Origin: Massilia brevitalea
Lineage (GTDB): Bacteria; Pseudomonadota; Gammaproteobacteria; Burkholderiales; Burkholderiaceae_D
Reading direction: 5' to 3'
NCBI RefSeq assembly: GCF_030711405.1
Contig: NZ_JAULSI010000002.1
Span: 1-64,000, forward strand
DNA length: 64,000 nucleotides
In this document: positions 16,725 through 26,006 of the stretch, in pieces
Numbering within the stretch: position 1 is the stretch's first letter
Layout: each line of letters opens with the position of its first letter
Notes under the pieces: model-generated
What the model saw: the letters and a program-made list of their open reading frames with translations, nothing else
What the model was told of the DNA's origin: nothing
Database searches by the model: none
Translations under genes and position numbers: made by a program

Positions 16725-17306
16725 TTACAGGTGCGGCGTGATCGACGGCATCAAATCGTCAAACGTACGGCCGCTGGCGTTCTCGCCGATCGCGTGCATC
16801 TTCCATTCGCCATTGTGACGGTACAGCTTGGCCATCACCTGCGCGGTGTGGGCGCCCTGCACCGACAAATCGTAGCGCGCCACTTCCTTGTTGCCGTTGG
16901 AGTCGACCAGGCGGCAATAGGCGTTCTGCACCTGCGAGAAGTTCTGGCCGGTGAAGCTGTTCACGGTGAACACCAGCGACTTCACCGTGGCAGGCACGCT
17001 TGAGAGGTCGACGTTGATCTGCTCGTCGTCGCCATCGCCGGCGCCGGTGCGGTTGTCGCCGGTGTGATTGACGCTGCCGTCCTTGCTTTTCAGCTGGCGG
17101 AACCAGACCGTGTCGACCGGACGGTTGGCCTCGTCGAACATGACCACCGAGGCGTCGAGGTCGACGCTTTCGGTCTTGCTGCCGAAGCCGAGGAAGCCCT
17201 TGGTCTTGATGGCGTCCCAGCCCAGGCCCATGGTCACGCGGGTGAGTGCGCCGCCGCCCTCTTTCGAGAGCGAGATTTTCTGGCCTTTTTGCAGACTGAC
17301 TGACAT
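16725..17306 (-). CDS. TerD family protein (TerZ-like)
   Basis: Encodes 193 residues. The start MSVSLQKGQKISLSKE, the GLGWD block, DLDASVVMFD and the acidic GDNRTGAGDGDDE stretch are TerD-family hallmarks; the two acidic clusters bind calcium in characterised TerD proteins. These cytoplasmic proteins belong to the tellurite-resistance/chemical-stress (ter) system associated with membrane stress, phage inhibition and colicin resistance. It is the last of three same-strand genes (terD-like, AIM24, this one) with short gaps. Confidence 0.92.
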   Translation of the reverse strand: MSVSLQKGQKISLSKEGGGALTRVTMGLGWDAIKTKGFLGFGSKTESVDLDASVVMFDEANRPVDTVWFRQLKSKDGSVNHTGDNRTGAGDGDDEQINVDLSSVPATVKSLVFTVNSFTGQNFSQVQNAYCRLVDSNGNKEVARYDLSVQGAHTAQVMAKLYRHNGEWKMHAIGENASGRTFDDLMPSITPHL

Positions 17307-17321
17307 TGTGTAGCTCCTTAA

Positions 17322-18017
17322 TTATTTGCCGGGGGTTTGCATCCACGCCTTGAAGGCGGTGCGGTTACGCGAACACACGTAGACCTTGCCCTTGCCCGAA
17401 AAGCGCAGGACCATGCCCTCGCCACTGGTTTGGCTGTTGATCAGGTTACCCAGGAAGCCGCCGCTGGTGCCGGTCGTGATCGAGATCTCGTAGCGCAGGG
17501 TGCTGTCCCAGCACACCACGTGCGAGTTGTCGATGATCGCATCCTTGCCCGGTTCCACGTCCAGCATCGACATCGACCCGAAGCCCGACACCACCACCTG
17601 GCCCTGGCCGCTCGTCTCGGTGACGAAGAAGCCGCCGCTGTTGGCGAACAGCGCGTTGCCCAGGCTCTGGGTACGCACCTTCAGGTCCACACCGGACGTG
17701 GCGGCCACGAAGGCGCCGTCGCTGATGATGTAGTGGTTCGGGCCGACGTCGACGACCTGCATCGCGCCCGGCAGGGTCGGCGACAACAGGCAATCGCCGT
17801 CGCCGCGCGCCGCTTCGATGTGCTGCTGGAAGAAGGACTCGCCGTTGGCGAAGGTGCGCATCAGCGCGCTGCCGAGCCCGCCCTTCATCTTGCCTTTCAG
17901 GTCGAGCGTCGATTCCATCATCACCATCGCGTCGGATTCGCAATAGATGGTCTCGCCCTTCCTCATCGACACGTGCAGGAAGGGATCGACATCCCCGGTC
18001 ACGGTAAAAGTTGGCAT
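17322..18017 (-). CDS. AIM24 / TIGR00266 family protein
   Basis: Encodes 231 residues from the ATG at 18017, preceded on the minus strand by AGAGGAAG; an upstream start at 18035 lacks this site. The Gly-rich all-beta pattern with KGGLGSALMRTFANGESFF and a C-terminal GLGNL-like loop (GFLGNLINSQTSGEG) is typical of TIGR00266 proteins, which resemble mitochondrial AIM24. Function is unknown, but they recur between TerD-family genes, as here, and are thought to belong to the same stress system. Confidence 0.88.
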   Translation of the reverse strand: MPTFTVTGDVDPFLHVSMRKGETIYCESDAMVMMESTLDLKGKMKGGLGSALMRTFANGESFFQQHIEAARGDGDCLLSPTLPGAMQVVDVGPNHYIISDGAFVAATSGVDLKVRTQSLGNALFANSGGFFVTETSGQGQVVVSGFGSMSMLDVEPGKDAIIDNSHVVCWDSTLRYEISITTGTSGGFLGNLINSQTSGEGMVLRFSGKGKVYVCSRNRTAFKAWMQTPGK

Positions 18018-18074
18018 TGCTAAGCTTCCTCTCAAGGTGCGGTCCCGGTCGTGGGACCGCGAACCTGAATTAAA

Positions 18075-18650
18075 TTAAACGTTGACGCCGTAGTTCTTGG
18101 CGAGTGGCCCCAGGCCGCCCTGGAAGCCCTGGCCAATGGCGCGGAATTTCCAGTCGGCGCCGTTACGATACACCTCGCCGAAGATCATTGCTGCTTCGGT
18201 CGAGCCGTCTTCCGACAAATCGTAGCGCGCGATTTCCGCGTCGCCGTTGGCGTTGACGCAGCGGATGAAGGCCTTGCCGACCATGCCGAAGTTCTGGCGG
18301 CGCGCGTCGGCGTCGTGGATGGTCACGGCCAGCACGATCTTGTCGACATCGGCCGGGACCTTGGTCAGGTCGACGGACACGTATTCGTCGTCGCCTTCGC
18401 CGGCGCCGGTGGTGTTGTCGCCGGAGTGGACGACCGAGCCGTCGGCCGACTTCAGGTTGTTGTAGAAGATGAAGTCGGCGTCCGAACGCACCTTGCCGGA
18501 CGAGTTCAGCAGGAAGACGGCGCCGTCGAGGTCGAAGCCGGCGCCATCGGTGGCGCGGGTATCCCAGCCGAGGCCGACCTTCAGGTTGGTCAGGCCAGGC
18601 GCCTCTTTCGACAGGTTGACGTTACCGCCTTTTTGCAGACTGATTGCCAT
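18075..18650 (-). CDS. TerD family stress protein (TerD/TerE-like)
   Basis: Encodes 191 residues, the standard TerD length. Visible hallmarks are [47 protein letters not shown] and [12 protein letters not shown], including the acidic calcium-binding clusters. It is the promoter-proximal gene of the three-gene cluster and closer to canonical TerD/TerE than the copy at 16725. Confidence 0.94.
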   Translation of the reverse strand: MAISLQKGGNVNLSKEAPGLTNLKVGLGWDTRATDGAGFDLDGAVFLLNSSGKVRSDADFIFYNNLKSADGSVVHSGDNTTGAGEGDDEYVSVDLTKVPADVDKIVLAVTIHDADARRQNFGMVGKAFIRCVNANGDAEIARYDLSEDGSTEAAMIFGEVYRNGADWKFRAIGQGFQGGLGPLAKNYGVNV

Positions 18651-18804
18651 GATGTGTTTCTCCTAAAAGTTGAGAACTGCTTTTTTGAACACCGGGTTAT
18701 ACGCGCAGCGAGCTGGTGTTCTGCCGCTCGCCGGGCGGTTCGTTGTGCGGGGCGCCTTTTGTGGCGCTCTCGCGTGATTCTTTGACGCTGTTCTTGCGGT
18801 CAGA

Positions 18805-18873
18805 CCGCGTGGGCACGAGTGCCCACCCTACGAACATCGGGCTTTTGTAGGGTGGGCACTTGTGCCCACGCGG
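18805..18873. repeat. BIME-like pair of GTAG-type REPs, heads inward
   Basis: REP copies at 18805-18832 and 18847-18873 lie head to head, 14 bases apart, between the DUF475 gene and the TerD cluster. The right copy continues into GCGGTACAACGT, a tail shared with 47728. Confidence 0.85.
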
Positions 18874-18929
18874 TACAACGTTTCCCCATCGAGACGGTGG
18901 CAAACAACCGGCCACCATCCCAACTACGA

Positions 18930-19997
18930 TCAAGCCAACTGCTTCCCCTCAGCCGCCTCAAGCGCAGCATGCTTCTTCTTGTACCGAATCGACGACCACA
19001 GCGAGGCAGCAATGAACGCCACACCCGTCAAGCCGGTGATCAGCTCAGGCACATGCACATGCATACTCACCAGCATGATCACGGCCAGGATACCGATCGC
19101 ATAGTGCGCGCCGTGTTCCAGGTAGACGAACTCGTCCAGCGTGCCCTTGCGCACCAGGTACACCGTCATCGAACGCACGAACATTGCACCGATCGCCAGG
19201 CCCAGCATGATGATCACGACATCCGAGGTGATCGCAAACGCGCCGATCACGCCGTCGAAGGAGAACGATGCATCGAGCACTTCGAGGTACAGGAAGCCGC
19301 CGATACCGCCGCGCTTGACCATGTCGCCGACATTGCTGTTGGCATCGGATTCGCTCTTTTCCAGCAGCCCGCTGATCATGTCCACGCCGACGTAGACCAG
19401 GATGCCCCAGATACCTGCGACCAGAACAATCATCCTTTGGCCGGCATCAACGAAGGTCGATGCGAACAGCAGCGACGCCAAGGCCACCATCACCGAGATC
19501 GACGAGACACGGCCCAGCGCGCCGAGCTTCTTCTCGAAGTTGCCCAGCCAGTGGGTTTCCTTCTCATCGTCGAGCAGGAAGTTCAGGAAGACCAGCAGCA
19601 GGAACATACCGCCAAAGGCCGCCACTTCCGCATGGTGCGCCGTCAGGTGACCGGAGAACGCTTTCGGATCGGTCAGCGCCAGGTTCCAGACTTCGGTTGC
19701 ACCCAGGTCGGCCGCCACGGCCACGATAACCAGCGGGAAGACCAGGCGCATGCCGAACACGGCGATGATCATGCCCAGGCCCAGGAACAGCTTCAGCCAG
19801 AATTCATCCCAGCCCTTCAGCACGGACGCATTCACGACCGCATTGTCGAACGACAGCGAGACTTCCATGATCGACAGGATGGCGGCAACGCCGACCGCAG
19901 TCAGCATGCCGGACATGCCGCCATGGTCGTAACCCCACCAGGCCGCGAGACCCATACAGATGAATGTGACGAGGAAAGATCCCCGGAAATGCTTCAT
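18930..19997 (-). CDS. DUF475 integral membrane protein (TerC superfamily)
   Basis: Encodes 355 residues from the ATG at 19997. It is polytopic, with roughly nine membrane segments, and has two TerC-like acidic repeats: LSFDNAVVNASVL near residue 50 and FSFDGVIGAFAITSD in the second half. TerC-superfamily members are linked to tellurite resistance and, in related MeeF/Alx proteins, to manganese export during protein secretion. It lies upstream of the TerD/AIM24 genes on the same strand but 279 bases away across a REP pair, so co-transcription is uncertain. Confidence 0.9.
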   Translation of the reverse strand: MKHFRGSFLVTFICMGLAAWWGYDHGGMSGMLTAVGVAAILSIMEVSLSFDNAVVNASVLKGWDEFWLKLFLGLGMIIAVFGMRLVFPLVIVAVAADLGATEVWNLALTDPKAFSGHLTAHHAEVAAFGGMFLLLVFLNFLLDDEKETHWLGNFEKKLGALGRVSSISVMVALASLLFASTFVDAGQRMIVLVAGIWGILVYVGVDMISGLLEKSESDANSNVGDMVKRGGIGGFLYLEVLDASFSFDGVIGAFAITSDVVIIMLGLAIGAMFVRSMTVYLVRKGTLDEFVYLEHGAHYAIGILAVIMLVSMHVHVPELITGLTGVAFIAASLWSSIRYKKKHAALEAAEGKQLA

Positions 19998-20103
19998 ATT
20001 GTTTTCCCTTCTATGTGAAAGTTGATACAACGCAGTGTAGAGCTGTACGCTTCATAGAAAAAGCGAAGATAATCGAAGTATTACTTCGGAAAAACGGAAG
20101 AGT

Positions 20104-21012
20104 ATGAAAAACACCGTCACCAATTTCCGTCACCTGCACTATTTCTGGGTGGTGGCCAAGGAAGGCAGCATTACCCGCGCCGCCGAGCGCCTGGGCCTGG
20201 CGGTGCAGACCGTCAGCAGCCAGATTACCCTGCTTGAGCAGGCAGTTGGAAAATCATTGTTCACTCAACAAGGCCGGCGCCTGACGCTCACCGAAGCCGG
20301 CCGCCTGGCCCTGGGCTACGCCGACCAGATTTTCCTGCTGGGCGAGCAGATGCAGGAAGCGCTGGACGGCGCCGGCAACCTGCGCACGCGCCTGACGGTG
20401 GGCATCGCCGACTCGCTGCCGAAGCTGACCGCCTTCCGCCTGCTCGAAGTCACCACCAAATTGACGACGCCGGTACGCCTGGTCTGCTACGAAGACCAGC
20501 ACGACGCCCTGCTGGCCGACCTGGCCCTGCACAAGCTCGACGTGGTGCTGACCGACCATCCGCTGGCCAGCGGCAGCACGCTGCGCGTGTTCTCGCACCT
20601 GCTGTTCGAAAGCGAGATGCTGGTGGTCGGCACCAGGGTGCTGGCGGCGCGATGGGGCGCAGATTTCCCGCAGGGCTTGAAGGGCGCGCCGTTCCTGCTG
20701 CCTACGCGCAATAATGCATTGCGGGGCCGGATCGACGCCTGGCTCGACGTGCATGGCGTGCAGCCCGACGTGGTCGGCGAGTTCGAGGACAACGCCTTGT
20801 TGACGACCTTCGGGCGGCGCGGGCTGGGGCTGTTCTTCGCCCCGGCGGCGCTGGCCACCGACCTGGCCGAGCAGCTCGAAGCCGAGGTCGTGGGCCGCGT
20901 GCCCGGCGTGCGCGAGCAGTTCTATGCGATCTCGAACGAGCGCAAGATCCAGCACCCGGCCGTCGAAGCCATCCTTGCCGCTGTGCATGAAGGCATGCTT
21001 GGCGCCGCTTGA
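20104..21012 (+). CDS. nhaR: LysR family regulator, NhaR-like
   Basis: Encodes 302 residues. The start NFRHLHYFWVVAKEGSITRAAERL is unusually aromatic and characteristic of NhaR, the sodium-responsive activator of the Na+/H+ antiporter gene nhaA. The helix-turn-helix is followed by a typical substrate-binding domain. No nhaA is in the window. It is divergent from the DUF475 membrane gene (106 bases between starts), which is a possible target. Confidence 0.82.
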   Translation: MKNTVTNFRHLHYFWVVAKEGSITRAAERLGLAVQTVSSQITLLEQAVGKSLFTQQGRRLTLTEAGRLALGYADQIFLLGEQMQEALDGAGNLRTRLTVGIADSLPKLTAFRLLEVTTKLTTPVRLVCYEDQHDALLADLALHKLDVVLTDHPLASGSTLRVFSHLLFESEMLVVGTRVLAARWGADFPQGLKGAPFLLPTRNNALRGRIDAWLDVHGVQPDVVGEFEDNALLTTFGRRGLGLFFAPAALATDLAEQLEAEVVGRVPGVREQFYAISNERKIQHPAVEAILAAVHEGMLGAA

Positions 21013-21083
21013 GTTGTACAATGGACATCGGCCATGCCTTCGGCTGAACGCGCTGGCCACAATTTTATTCACTCACCTTTGAT

Positions 21084-22430
21084 ATGGAAAATATTTTATT
21101 TGTCGTTCTGGCATTGTTTCTCGTTGCATTGAACGGCTTTTTCGTGGCGGCGGAATTCGGCATCGTCACCCTGCGCAAGACGCGCGTACGGGCAATTGCC
21201 AAGACCACCGGCCTGCGCGGCAGCATCCTCTCGAAAGTCCACGGCCAGCTCGACGCCTACCTGTCGGCCTGCCAGCTCGGCATCACCCTCGCCTCGCTCG
21301 GCCTGGGCTGGGTCGGCGAGCCGGCCTTTGCCAGCCTGCTCGAACCGCTGTTCGCACTGGTCGGCGTCACCTCCGAGAAAATCATCCACGGCGTCTCCTT
21401 CGTGGTCGCCTTCAGCGTGATTTCCTTCCTGCACATCGTGGTCGGCGAACTGGCGCCGAAATCGCTGGCGATCCGCATTCCCGAATCCGTCGCCCTGTGG
21501 TGCGCCCTGCCGCTGTACGGCTTTTACTGGGCCATGTACCCCTTCATCTTCGTGCTCAACGCCAGCGCCAACATGGTGCTGCGCGTGGCCGGCCTGGCCG
21601 GCGCCGGCAACCACGACACGCATTACTCGACCGAGGAACTGAAGCTGATCCTGCGCACCAACACCAGCACCGGCAAGGAAAAGTTCACCCACGACGAGCG
21701 CCACATCCTGGCCCAGTCGCTGGAATTCTCGGAAATGGCCGTGTCCGACCTGATGCGACCGATTAACGAAGTCATCGCCCTGCACGAGGATGTGTCGATC
21801 GAGGAAAACCTCGACACCGTGCGCCGCAACCGCTTTTCGCGCTATCCCTATTTCGACGAGGAAGGCGAAGAGGTGCTGGGCGTGATCCACCTGAAGGATT
21901 TGTTCTTCGCCCAGCAGTCGGGCAAGGACATCGCCGACCTGTCGCAATACCTGCGCCCGGTCGAGACGATTTCCGCGCGCACGCCGGCGCAGGACATCTT
22001 CCGCCGCTTCCGCACCGGCGCCCCGCACTTCGCCCTGATCGGCGAAAAAGGCAAGCGCCCGGTCGGCTTCATCACGCTCGATAATTTGCTGGGCGCGATG
22101 GTCGGCGAAATCCGCGACGAATTCCGCCTCAACGAAAACGACTGGCTGCCGCAGTCCGACGGCACCTACATCGGCAAGGCGAGTTTGCCGATCTACTCGC
22201 TCGAACGCCTGCTCGGCATCGACATCGACAACGAGGAAATGGGCCTGGACGACGTCGAATCCGTGGGCGGCCTCTTGATGGCGAAGCTGGGCGATATTCC
22301 AAAACAGGGCCAGCGCATCGAGTTCCCGAAATTCGACGTGGTGGTAAAAAAGACGAACGGCCCGCGCATCCTGCTGGTGAAAGTGATCCCGCGCCTGGAG
22401 CGCGGCGAGGACGAGGACGAACACATTTAA
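21084..22430 (+). CDS. CorC/HlyC (CNNM) family membrane protein with CBS domains
   Basis: Encodes 448 residues: a DUF21 membrane domain with four hydrophobic segments (about 1-195), a tandem CBS pair (about 205-335; SDLMRPINEVIAL, GVIHLKDLF) and a C-terminal CorC_HlyC domain (from about 350; GLDDVESVGGLLMAKLG). The family is implicated in magnesium/cobalt efflux and magnesium homeostasis; hemolysin naming is historical. ATP or Mg binding to the CBS pair probably gates it. Confidence 0.93.
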   Translation: MENILFVVLALFLVALNGFFVAAEFGIVTLRKTRVRAIAKTTGLRGSILSKVHGQLDAYLSACQLGITLASLGLGWVGEPAFASLLEPLFALVGVTSEKIIHGVSFVVAFSVISFLHIVVGELAPKSLAIRIPESVALWCALPLYGFYWAMYPFIFVLNASANMVLRVAGLAGAGNHDTHYSTEELKLILRTNTSTGKEKFTHDERHILAQSLEFSEMAVSDLMRPINEVIALHEDVSIEENLDTVRRNRFSRYPYFDEEGEEVLGVIHLKDLFFAQQSGKDIADLSQYLRPVETISARTPAQDIFRRFRTGAPHFALIGEKGKRPVGFITLDNLLGAMVGEIRDEFRLNENDWLPQSDGTYIGKASLPIYSLERLLGIDIDNEEMGLDDVESVGGLLMAKLGDIPKQGQRIEFPKFDVVVKKTNGPRILLVKVIPRLERGEDEDEHI

Positions 22431-22493
22431 GCGGACGGGCCGCGCACCGGTATAATCGATCTCATCCGCCCGTTTCCGCCTTCCAGTCATCGC

Positions 22494-23312
22494 ATGAGTG
22501 TCCGCCAGCGCAACAACGTCACGATTTCCGGCCACGGCGCCCGCACCGTGGTCTTCCTGCACGGTTTCGGCTGCGACCAGACGGTCTGGCGCTTCCTGTC
22601 TCCGGCCTTCGAGGAGCGCTACCGCATCGTCGCCTTCGACCTGGTCGGCAGCGGCAACAGCGATTTGTCGGCCTACGACCGCACGAAGTACAACACCCTG
22701 CAAGGCCATGTCGACGACCTGCTCGAAGTCATCGCTGAATTCGCCGACGGCCCGGTGGTCTTCGTCGGCCACTCGGTCAGCACCATGATCGGCATGCTGG
22801 CCGGCATCCAGGCGCCAGGGCGCTTCCTGGCGCAGATCATGCTCTCGCCCTCGCCCTGCTATATCAACAACACCGATTACCGTGGCGGCTTCACCCGCGG
22901 CGACATCGACGAGCTGCTCGAGACCATGGACGCCAACTACCTCGGCTGGTCGAGCGGCGTGGCGCCGGTCATCATGGGCGCGCCGGACCAGCCGCAGCTG
23001 ACCACCGAACTGACCAGCAAGTTCTGCCGCAACGACCCGGACATCGCGCGCCATTTCGCCCGCGTCGGCTTCACGGTCGACCACCGCGCCGACCTGGCGC
23101 GCGTGCGCGTGCCGACCCTGATCGTCCAGGCCAGCGACGACGCCCTGGCCCCGCTCGACGTCGGCGACTACATGCACCGCCACATGCCGGGCAGCCGCCT
23201 GGACGTGGTGCGCAACATCGGCCACTGCCCGCACATGAGCGCGCCGGAAGCAAGCGCGCGCGCCGCCCTCGACTTCCTCGATGCACTCGGCGCAGCGGAG
23301 ACCCGCGCTTGA
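22494..23312 (+). CDS. RsbQ-like alpha/beta hydrolase
   Basis: Encodes 272 residues and closely follows the RsbQ/KAI2/D14 layout, with FLHGFGCDQTVWR near residue 21 and a catalytic triad of Ser94 (GHSVST), Asp216 (SDDALAP) and His244 (GHCPH); spacings of 122 and 28 match B. subtilis RsbQ. There RsbQ is required by the PAS domain of phosphatase RsbP and is thought to supply a small hydrophobic ligand. Here the partner is a PAS-containing histidine kinase whose TTG start overlaps this stop codon by four bases. Confidence 0.9.
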   Translation: MSVRQRNNVTISGHGARTVVFLHGFGCDQTVWRFLSPAFEERYRIVAFDLVGSGNSDLSAYDRTKYNTLQGHVDDLLEVIAEFADGPVVFVGHSVSTMIGMLAGIQAPGRFLAQIMLSPSPCYINNTDYRGGFTRGDIDELLETMDANYLGWSSGVAPVIMGAPDQPQLTTELTSKFCRNDPDIARHFARVGFTVDHRADLARVRVPTLIVQASDDALAPLDVGDYMHRHMPGSRLDVVRNIGHCPHMSAPEASARAALDFLDALGAAETRA

Positions 23313-24880
23313 GCGGCCTGCCCGACGACGCCACCCTTTACCAGCAGGCGCCCTGCGGCCTGCTCGTCACCGACGCCGCCGGCATGATCCTGCGCGCAAA
23401 CGCCACCCTGTGCCGCTGGCTGGGCTACTCGCAGGCAGCGCTGGTAAACAGGCAGCGCATCCAGGACCGGCTGCCGGTTGGCGCCCGCATCTTCCACCAG
23501 ACCCACTGCCTGCCCATCCTGCAGGTACAGGGATCGGTCGGCCAGCTGCAGATGGAAATCCGCGATGCCGGCGGCCAGCGGGTGCCGGTGCTGGTCAACA
23601 TCGTGCGCCGCAACGTGGCGGGGCGCATCCTCGACGAATGGTCGCTGCAGGGCATGAACGAGCGCCGTTCCTACGAGCGCGAACTGCTGGCTGCGCGCAA
23701 GACCGCCGAGCAGGCCCTCGACGCCCGCCTCGAAGCCGAAGCCCAGCTGCGCAGCCTGAACGAAGAACTGTCGGACGCCGACCGCCGCAAGGACGAGTTC
23801 CTGGCCACGCTCTCGCACGAACTGCGCAACCCGCTGGCGCCGATGCGCAGCGCCCTCGAGGTGCTCAAGCTCGACCCGGCGCGCCCGTCGCGCGAGAACC
23901 AGCTGCTGGACGTGTTCGACCGCCAGCTGCGCCACATGGCGCACCTGGTCGACGATTTGATGGAAGTGTCGCGCATCACCCAGAACCGCATGGAGCTGCG
24001 GCGCGAGCCGGTGGCGCTGGCCGACGTCGTGCATGCGGCAGTGGAAGACGTGGGCACCATGATGCGTGCGGCCTCGCACACCCTCACCGTGCACATCGAG
24101 GCCCAGGGCGTGGTGGTCGACGCCGACCCGACCCGCCTGGGCCAGGTGCTGGTGAACCTGCTGACCAACGCCTGCAAGTACACGCCGAACGGCGGCGTCG
24201 TGTCGCTGACCCTGCGCGTCGAGGACGAGCAGGCCGTGATCGCCGTGCGCGACAACGGCATCGGCATCCCCGAACACGCGCTGGGCACGATCTTCGGCAT
24301 GTTCTCGCAGCTGGAACCGGCGCTGCAGCGGGCCAAGGGCGGCCTGGGCATCGGCCTGGCCCTGGTGCGCGGCATCGTCGCCCTGCACGGCGGCAGCGTG
24401 GAAGCCTGGAGCGCCGGCGAAGGCCTGGGCAGCACCTTTACGGTACGCCTGCCGCTGGCGCCGGTGCAGGGCAAGCCCGATGGCGCCGAGAGCGGCGAGG
24501 ACCGCGTGGCGCCGACGGACGTGCTGGTGGTGGACGACAACGTCGACGCCGCCGAGATGCTGGCCATGTTCCTCGCGATGAGCGGCTGCACGCCGCAGAC
24601 CGTGCACACGGCGCATGCGGCCTTGAACCTGCTGGAGACCTTCCGCCCGCAGGTGGCGCTGCTCGACATCGGCCTGCCGGACCTGACCGGCTATGAACTG
24701 GCGCGCCGCATCCGCCTGCTGCCGGGAGGCGCAGACATGCTGCTGATCGCTGCCACCGGCTGGGGCCAGGCCAGCGACCGCCAGCTGGCCTTCGAGGCCG
24801 GGTTCGACCACCACCTCACCAAGCCGATCGACTTCGACCGCCTGCGCGCGCTGCTGGCCGAACCCAAGCGCCCGATCTGA
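23309..24880 (+). CDS. PAS-domain hybrid histidine kinase coupled to RsbQ
   Basis: Encodes 523 residues from a TTG start that overlaps the hydrolase stop (TTGA). N-terminal PAS domain (1-about 120; LLVTDAAGMILRANATLCRW), coiled-coil linker, HisKA domain with phospho-accepting His170 (LSHELRNPL), HATPase with DNGIGIP and GGLGIGLALV, and a C-terminal receiver domain with Asp453 (LLDIGLPDL). No membrane segment, so it is a cytoplasmic sensor. The PAS domain plus coupled RsbQ suggests a soluble analogue of the RsbQ-RsbP energy-stress sensor feeding a phosphorelay; the downstream phosphotransfer partner is not in view. Confidence 0.93.
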   Translation: MSGLPDDATLYQQAPCGLLVTDAAGMILRANATLCRWLGYSQAALVNRQRIQDRLPVGARIFHQTHCLPILQVQGSVGQLQMEIRDAGGQRVPVLVNIVRRNVAGRILDEWSLQGMNERRSYERELLAARKTAEQALDARLEAEAQLRSLNEELSDADRRKDEFLATLSHELRNPLAPMRSALEVLKLDPARPSRENQLLDVFDRQLRHMAHLVDDLMEVSRITQNRMELRREPVALADVVHAAVEDVGTMMRAASHTLTVHIEAQGVVVDADPTRLGQVLVNLLTNACKYTPNGGVVSLTLRVEDEQAVIAVRDNGIGIPEHALGTIFGMFSQLEPALQRAKGGLGIGLALVRGIVALHGGSVEAWSAGEGLGSTFTVRLPLAPVQGKPDGAESGEDRVAPTDVLVVDDNVDAAEMLAMFLAMSGCTPQTVHTAHAALNLLETFRPQVALLDIGLPDLTGYELARRIRLLPGGADMLLIAATGWGQASDRQLAFEAGFDHHLTKPIDFDRLRALLAEPKRPI

Positions 24881-24893
24881 CCACGGATATCGA

Positions 24894-25970
24894 TTAATCC
24901 GCCACCTGCTCATTGTTGGCCCGCACGATCGGATCGCGCGTGCCGGTCCACTCGCTCATCAGCGAGTAGCCCACGGCCAGCAGCACCGGCCCGATGAACA
25001 TGCCGACGAAGCCGAAGGCAATCACGCCGCCGAGCACGCCCAGCAGGGTGAGCAGGAACGGCAGGCTGGTCCCGCGGCTGATGAGCATCGGCCGCACCAC
25101 GTTGTCGACACCGCTGATCAAGACCGTGCCCCAGATCACCATGAACACGCCCCACCCCGTCTCGCCCTGGGAAAACAGCCAGAGCGCCGCGCTGCCCCAG
25201 ACGATGGGCGGGCCGACCGGGATCAGCGACAGCACGAACACCAGCACCGACAGCAGCGGCACCGCCGGCACCCCGGCGATGAAGAAGCCGATCGCGGCCA
25301 CCAGGCCCTGGGCCAGCGCCGTGCCGAGCAGGCCGTACATCACGCCGCGCGTGGTCTGGCTGACGGTGTCGGACACCGACTCGGCGCCCTCGCCCATCAC
25401 CTTGGCCATGGCGACGCCGATCACGGCGATCAGGGACTTGCCGTCGCGGTAGAGGAAGAAGCTGACGAATGCGGCCAGGCTCATCTGCACGACGCCGGTG
25501 CCCAGCATCAGGCCGCCGGCCAGCAGCCAGTGGCGCGCCGGCTCGATCATGCGCTGGGCCAGGGCCAGCATCTGCTCGCGGCTGGCGACCAGCTCGCGCA
25601 AGTAGGTATCGATGGTGTCGCCCAGAAAAGGGATGTCCCGGATCCACGCCGGCGGCAGCAGCTCGCCGTGTTCCAGCGCGTTGCGCATCTGGCCGAAGGT
25701 GGTGGCGACGTCGTCGGCCAGGTTGTAGGCGACGATCGCCAGCGGGATGATCACCAGGAGGGTCAGCGACAGCGTCATGGTCAGCGCCGCCGGCGTGCGC
25801 CGCCCGTGCATGGCCGTGAGCAGGCGCAGGTACAGGGGCCAGGAAGAAATGACGACGGCGGCCGCGAACAGGATCGCCGGCAGGAAGGGCTTGAGGACGT
25901 ACAGGCAGCCCAGCGTGAGCAGGACGACGGTGGCGATGCGGGCGTAGTTTCTACCTGAACGTGGTTCCAT
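24894..25970 (-). CDS. AI-2E family transporter (permease)
   Basis: Encodes 358 residues with the family pattern of two N-terminal membrane segments, a long soluble stretch (about 65-145), and five or six C-terminal segments with the signature SLIPVGPPIVWG. Family members export small molecules such as autoinducer-2 or act as Na+(Li+)/H+ antiporters; substrate unknown here. It follows sco1 by 32 bases on the same strand. Confidence 0.92.
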   Translation of the reverse strand: MEPRSGRNYARIATVVLLTLGCLYVLKPFLPAILFAAAVVISSWPLYLRLLTAMHGRRTPAALTMTLSLTLLVIIPLAIVAYNLADDVATTFGQMRNALEHGELLPPAWIRDIPFLGDTIDTYLRELVASREQMLALAQRMIEPARHWLLAGGLMLGTGVVQMSLAAFVSFFLYRDGKSLIAVIGVAMAKVMGEGAESVSDTVSQTTRGVMYGLLGTALAQGLVAAIGFFIAGVPAVPLLSVLVFVLSLIPVGPPIVWGSAALWLFSQGETGWGVFMVIWGTVLISGVDNVVRPMLISRGTSLPFLLTLLGVLGGVIAFGFVGMFIGPVLLAVGYSLMSEWTGTRDPIVRANNEQVAD

Positions 25971-25984
25971 GCCGTCCCTGCTCG

Positions 25985-26006
25985 ATGATCGTCTTTACAC
26001 GATCAT
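25985..26006. other. 8-bp stem-loop at the sco1 stop codon
   Basis: ATGATCGT and ACGATCAT pair around a 6-base loop and span the sco1 stop codon. There is no T-run, so it may attenuate or protect the sco1 mRNA end rather than terminate. Confidence 0.4.

Noticed and set aside
21096..23234. A 712-codon minus-strand frame opposite the CorC and RsbQ genes
   Set aside because: Shadow composition and no domain; the plus-strand proteins are well supported.
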